Assembly: GCA_963828015.1 (NCBI GenBank)
Contig: CAWHCD010000005.1
Location: forward strand, 62,001-126,000
Direction: 5' to 3'
Length of the DNA: 64,000 nt
Source: CAVPUA01 sp963828015
GTDB taxonomy: Bacteria; Actinomycetota; Actinomycetes; Mycobacteriales; Jatrophihabitantaceae
A model generated the notes under the pieces. It did not search any database and was not told the origin of the DNA. It worked only from the letters and a program-made list of their open reading frames with translations. This document shows, in pieces, positions 62,502-64,000 of this stretch (the stretch's first letter is position 1; the number at the start of each line of letters is the position of its first letter). A program made the translations under genes and the position numbers.

Positions 62502-62978
62502 GTGTTCCGACGCCGTCCCCGCACCACCGCCAAGGGCCTGACCTCCCGGGCGGCCGAGCGGCGCGAGTCGACGATGATCCTGCCGACGACGGCGTTGCTG
62601 CAACAGATTCTCGACGAGTACGGGCTGCGGCACAGCTTCGACGACGACGGTGATCTCACCGTTCGCTGGGACAAGTGCAATGTCTTCTTCTTCCACTACG
62701 GGGACAAGAAGGAGGTCGTGCAGGCGCGGTTGTATCTGAATCGGCGCTTCAGCGTCGACCTGCGCCCGACCGTCGCCCTGCTGCTCGACGACTGGAACCG
62801 CACCAAGCTCTTTCCCAAGGCGTACACCGTACTGCCCGACGATGGCGAGGTCGGCGTCTGCGCCGAGCACGTCTTCGACTTCGAGGCCGGGGCCACCCGC
62901 GAACAGATCAAGTACACGATCGGCGTCTGGATCGACACGCTCCTGCGTTTTGCCGAGTGGGTTGACGAACAACTGTGA
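62502..62978 (+). CDS. YbjN domain-containing protein
   Basis: A 158-residue protein with a YbjN-type fold (type III secretion chaperone-like): LQQILDEYGLRHSFDDDGDL, VRWDKCNVFFFHYGDKKEVV, and ATREQIKYTIGVWIDTLLRF. The 30-residue basic N-terminus precedes the domain. The start is GTG 62502, nine bases after ppdK. The stop overlaps the dgt start as GTGA, so the two are probably co-translated. Function unknown. Confidence 0.8.
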   Translation: MFRRRPRTTAKGLTSRAAERRESTMILPTTALLQQILDEYGLRHSFDDDGDLTVRWDKCNVFFFHYGDKKEVVQARLYLNRRFSVDLRPTVALLLDDWNRTKLFPKAYTVLPDDGEVGVCAEHVFDFEAGATREQIKYTIGVWIDTLLRFAEWVDEQL

Positions 62979-64000
62979 TCGGTGAGCCGGATGCCCGGCG
63001 CTTCGCCGAGCCGTCCAAGCGGGCCGATTCCGGGACGGGAACGCGCAGCGCATATGCCCGCGATCGGGCCCGGGTGCTGCACTCCTACGCCTTCCGGCGC
63101 CTGGCCGACAAGACTCAGGTCGAGATGCCGGGCGAGGACGACTTCCCGCGCACCCGGCTCACGCATTCCCTCGAAGTCGCCCAGATCGGGCGTGAGCTCG
63201 GGGCGGCACTGGGCTGCGACCCGGACATCGTCGACACCGCCGGGCTGGCCCACGATCTCGGGCATCCGCCCTTCGGCCACAACGGTGAGGATGCGCTGGA
63301 CGCCGTCTGCCACTCGATCGGCGGCTTCGAGGGCAACGCGCAGACGTTTCGCATCCTGACCCGGCTCGAACCCAAGATCATCAGCCCGGCGGGCGAACCG
63401 GCCGGGCTCAACCTGACGCGCGCGGCCCTGGACGCGGTGTGCAAATACCCGTGGACGCGGCGGGCCGGATCGCGCAAGTTCGGCGTCTACGCCGACGATC
63501 GCGAGGCGTTCGACTGGGTGCGTGCGGGCGTAGAGGGCGAGGCCCGCTGCCTCGAGGCGCAGATCATGGACTGGGCCGATGACGTGGCCTATTCCGTCCA
63601 CGACGTCGAGGACGGAATACATAGTGGCCATATCCGCCTGGACGGATTCGACCCGGACACCCGTCAGCTGCTGTGCGAGCTGGCCGCGGAGCTCTATTCG
63701 CCGTTGTCCGTCCAGGAACTGGCTCCCTACCTCGACGACCTGCTCGAGCTGCCGACCCTGCTCGACCTCAGCGGATACGACGGTTCCTACGCCGCGCAGG
63801 CGGCGGCCAAGCGGGCCACCAGCGAGCTGACCGGGCGGTTCGCCACCGCCGCCGCGGACGCGACCTGGCAGGCCTACGGCCCGGGACTGTCGCGCTATCG
63901 GGGCTCGCTGGTCGTGCCCGATCGGGCGGTGGCCGAGTGCGCCCTGCTCAAGGCGATCGCCGTGCACTTCGTGATGCGCCGATCCGGTGCGGCGTTACGG
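62975..64000 (+). CDS. dgt: Deoxyguanosinetriphosphate triphosphohydrolase-like protein (3' end outside window)
   Basis: HD-domain dNTP triphosphohydrolase; 342 residues are visible and the frame is open at the right edge. The HD set is intact: His in TRLTHSLEVAQIGREL, then the His-Asp pair in TAGLAHDLGHPPFGHNGEDAL, and Asp in DWADDVAYSVHDVEDG. SYAFRRLADKTQVE is the family N-terminal motif. GTG 62975 overlaps the YbjN stop. The dnaG gene often follows in actinobacteria but lies outside the window. Confidence 0.94.
   Translation, partial: MIGEPDARRFAEPSKRADSGTGTRSAYARDRARVLHSYAFRRLADKTQVEMPGEDDFPRTRLTHSLEVAQIGRELGAALGCDPDIVDTAGLAHDLGHPPFGHNGEDALDAVCHSIGGFEGNAQTFRILTRLEPKIISPAGEPAGLNLTRAALDAVCKYPWTRRAGSRKFGVYADDREAFDWVRAGVEGEARCLEAQIMDWADDVAYSVHDVEDGIHSGHIRLDGFDPDTRQLLCELAAELYSPLSVQELAPYLDDLLELPTLLDLSGYDGSYAAQAAAKRATSELTGRFATAAADATWQAYGPGLSRYRGSLVVPDRAVAECALLKAIAVHFVMRRSGAALR

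Overview
This window is a GC-rich chromosomal segment from an actinomycete (Actinomycetota). It has many GTG and TTG starts and ATGA/GTGA stop-start overlaps. Actinobacterial markers include a DUF4233 membrane protein behind folC, an RNase E/G with a long charged N-terminus, a RecO with a Cys cluster, the nadD-rsfS-phosphatase block, and the phoH-ybeY-CorC-cdd-like-era block. A complete mreBCD-pbp2-rodA cluster suggests an organism with MreB-directed lateral wall growth. I cannot place it below phylum from the sequence alone; gene order is compatible with Frankia-, Nakamurella- or Streptomyces-like lineages.

Layout. 1-9 kb: end of valS, folC, DUF4233, ndk, then the elongasome operon mreB-mreC-mreD-pbp2-rodA. 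9-13.5 kb: a B12-binding radical SAM protein and its usual DUF2344 partner, separated by a secreted CAP/FG-GAP protein. 13.6-21 kb: RNase E/G, L21, L27, Obg, proB, proA. 21-24 kb: a small MT0933-type protein, nadD, rsfS, a GpgP-like phosphatase and a DUF4232 lipoprotein. 24-36 kb: leuS, degV, a divergent polytopic membrane protein, comEA-comEC, an MFS/TetR efflux pair, holA, and a lipoprotein with class A beta-lactamase motifs. 37-45 kb: rpsT, lepA, a minus-strand dehydrogenase/aminotransferase/USP operon, a DUF6295-like/dienelactone hydrolase pair, an RNase Sa-like ribonuclease with barstar, and hemW. 45-53 kb: hrcA, dnaJ (with a CIRCE-like operator), rsmE, phoH, ybeY, a CorC/CNNM-like protein, a deaminase-like protein, era. 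53-64 kb: an MFS protein, recO, uppS, an ABM-like protein, glyS, a proline-rich membrane protein, dusB, ppdK, a YbjN protein and the start of dgt.

The pattern is a conserved housekeeping backbone (wall elongation, ribosome and tRNA maturation, proline and NAD synthesis, heat shock) with accessory genes inserted at particular slots: between the radical SAM pair, degV/comEA, comEC/holA, holA/rpsT, lepA/hemW and era/recO. The most distinctive accessory items are the RNase/barstar module, the CAP/FG-GAP protein, a nested inverted repeat upstream of era, and the CIRCE-like site in front of dnaJ.

Data quality matters here. About 30 single-base frameshifts break otherwise intact and mostly essential genes. 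Nearly all fall in two patches (about 38.7-42.0 kb and 53.3-60.1 kb), with one more in phoH. They look like consensus errors rather than real pseudogenes. Those genes are annotated as single reconstructed loci with the suspected indel positions noted. Product names rest on my reading of motifs and remembered family sequences; no database search was run.
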